NCBI GenBank assembly: GCA_002449915.1
Contig: DJXY01000098.1
Coordinates: forward strand, 1 to 16,268
Origin: Oribacterium sp. UBA6992
Lineage (GTDB): Bacteria > Bacillota > Clostridia > Lachnospirales > Lachnospiraceae
DNA length: 16,268 bases
Direction: 5' to 3'
In this document: piece by piece, positions 15,605 through 16,268 of the stretch
How positions within the stretch are numbered: the stretch's first letter is position 1
Layout: each line of letters starts with the position of its first letter
Notes under the pieces: generated by a model
Databases searched by the model: none
The model's input: only the letters and a program-made list of their open reading frames with translations
What the model was told of the DNA's origin: nothing
Translations under genes and position numbers: made by a program

Positions 15605-16268
15605 CTAGACCTCCTTCTTGACACCAAGTGCCTCGGCAAGCACATCCGTAAGATACCGGATGCTAACGCCTGTACCATCTGCATATTTTTTAAGATTATA
15701 GTAGCAGAGCGGGCAGGCGGTAATCAGCGTATCCGCACCCTGCGCTTTGGCATTGCCAAGGATCTGTTTTACTCTCTTTTCCGGGAGGTTGCTGTCCTCG
15801 AGCGTAAGATATCCACCGCAGCACTCATTTCTCTGTGCATAAACCACAGGGGAAGCACCAATCGCTTCCAGGAAATCCTCCATGATCCTTGGATTTTCCG
15901 GATTGTCCATCGCCATCTTTTTACCGGGCCGCAGCAAGAGGCATCCGTAGTACGCGCCGATCTTCTGTCCCGTCAGCGGATACTTTACCGCCTTTTTAAC
16001 ATTTGCAAAGCCCACAACATCTCTCAGCAGCTCAAGATAATGCAGCACCCTGGTTTCCCCGTGATACTCCTGATGCTCTGACGCAATGTAGTTATTGACC
16101 TTTAAACTGAAATTCTCATCATCAACAATGTCATAATTTGTCTGCTTCAGTACGTTATGACAGGCAGAGCAGAGCGTAACAAGCGTGCCGCCATTGTCTC
16201 TTGCGTACATCAGCGCCCGGACAGAAGAAAGCCGGATCGCAATCTCATCCCTGGAGAGCGGATACACA
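15605..16268 (-). CDS. hdrB: HdrB-like CCG-domain subunit, C-terminal part (cut by window edge)
   Basis: The last 221 codons of an HdrB-like protein. The reading frame enters from the right edge, and the GTG at 16267 is most likely an internal Val, not the start. It contains the end of the first cysteine-rich (CCG) motif, CSAC (33-36 of the fragment), and the whole second motif: Cys109, the pair Cys149-Cys150 in NECCGG, and CPLC (185-188). The spacing is C-x39-CC-x34-CxxC, close to the CCG consensus. In methanogen HdrB such motifs hold the non-cubane clusters that cleave the heterodisulfide. The retained cysteines suggest a real redox site here too. About 70 residues and one half-motif are missing. 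It is the first visible gene of the operon. Confidence 0.92.
   Translation of the reverse strand, partial: VYPLSRDEIAIRLSSVRALMYARDNGGTLVTLCSACHNVLKQTNYDIVDDENFSLKVNNYIASEHQEYHGETRVLHYLELLRDVVGFANVKKAVKYPLTGQKIGAYYGCLLLRPGKKMAMDNPENPRIMEDFLEAIGASPVVYAQRNECCGGYLTLEDSNLPEKRVKQILGNAKAQGADTLITACPLCYYNLKKYADGTGVSIRYLTDVLAEALGVKKEV

Larger units (their letters stand above)
6521..16268 (-). other. Apparent operon hdrBCA-flxDCBA-frdBA-mdh
   Basis: Ten same-strand genes are joined by overlaps of 1-16 nt or gaps of 2-19 nt, with no internal terminator or promoter-sized gap. TGATG (flxC/flxB) and TAATG (flxB/flxA) junctions indicate translational coupling. The promoter must lie beyond the right edge, because hdrB is cut. 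The layout says the HdrABC and Flx proteins, the fumarate reductase and the dehydrogenase are made together and probably act as one electron-transfer system. Confidence 0.85.

Overview
The window comes from an obligately anaerobic, low-to-mid GC Gram-positive bacterium, most likely class Clostridia and possibly a Lachnospiraceae-type gut anaerobe. Strong AGGAGG-type ribosome sites, a TTG start, AT-rich intergenic DNA and a very high density of iron-sulfur proteins point that way. The family assignment is inference. Every gene I can support lies on the minus strand, so the window reads from right to left.

Right and centre (16268 down to about 6521) is one tightly packed apparent operon of ten genes. 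In transcription order these are hdrB (cut by the window edge), hdrC, hdrA, a MvhD/FlxD-like protein, FlxC-like and FlxB-like iron-sulfur proteins, a FlxA-like FAD/NAD(P)H reductase, a soluble fumarate reductase iron-sulfur subunit (FrdB/TfrB-like), its flavoprotein (FrdA/TfrA-like), and an LDH-fold dehydrogenase whose specificity residue is Arg, so most likely malate dehydrogenase. Most junctions overlap or are under 20 nt, and a hairpin with a T-tract at 6521-6556 closes the unit. The first seven genes match the HdrABC-FlxABCD NAD(P)H-linked bifurcation module. In place of a membrane anchor or an obvious heterodisulfide substrate, the operon continues into fumarate reductase and malate dehydrogenase. 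My reading is a cytoplasmic, NADH-driven, ferredoxin-reducing fumarate reductase serving an oxaloacetate-malate-fumarate-succinate branch. Fumarase is not in the window. This is the main candidate for a new system here.

Left of the operon (6260 to 2790) is a single 1156-residue PAS/GGDEF/EAL protein with an intact EAL site and two degenerate GGDEF sites, so a predicted c-di-GMP phosphodiesterase. It has its own promoter with a 17-bp spacer, a leader of about 200 nt containing a nested hairpin, and a strong terminator at 2704-2736.

The far left holds an MBL-fold hydrolase (1496-2317, TTG start) and a CdaR-type sugar-diacid regulator (206-1375). The regulator is followed 12 nt later by the start of a GntP-family permease that runs off the window. 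A 14-bp palindrome and a 13-bp direct repeat lie upstream of cdaR. No tRNA, rRNA, CRISPR array, insertion sequence or prophage gene was seen.
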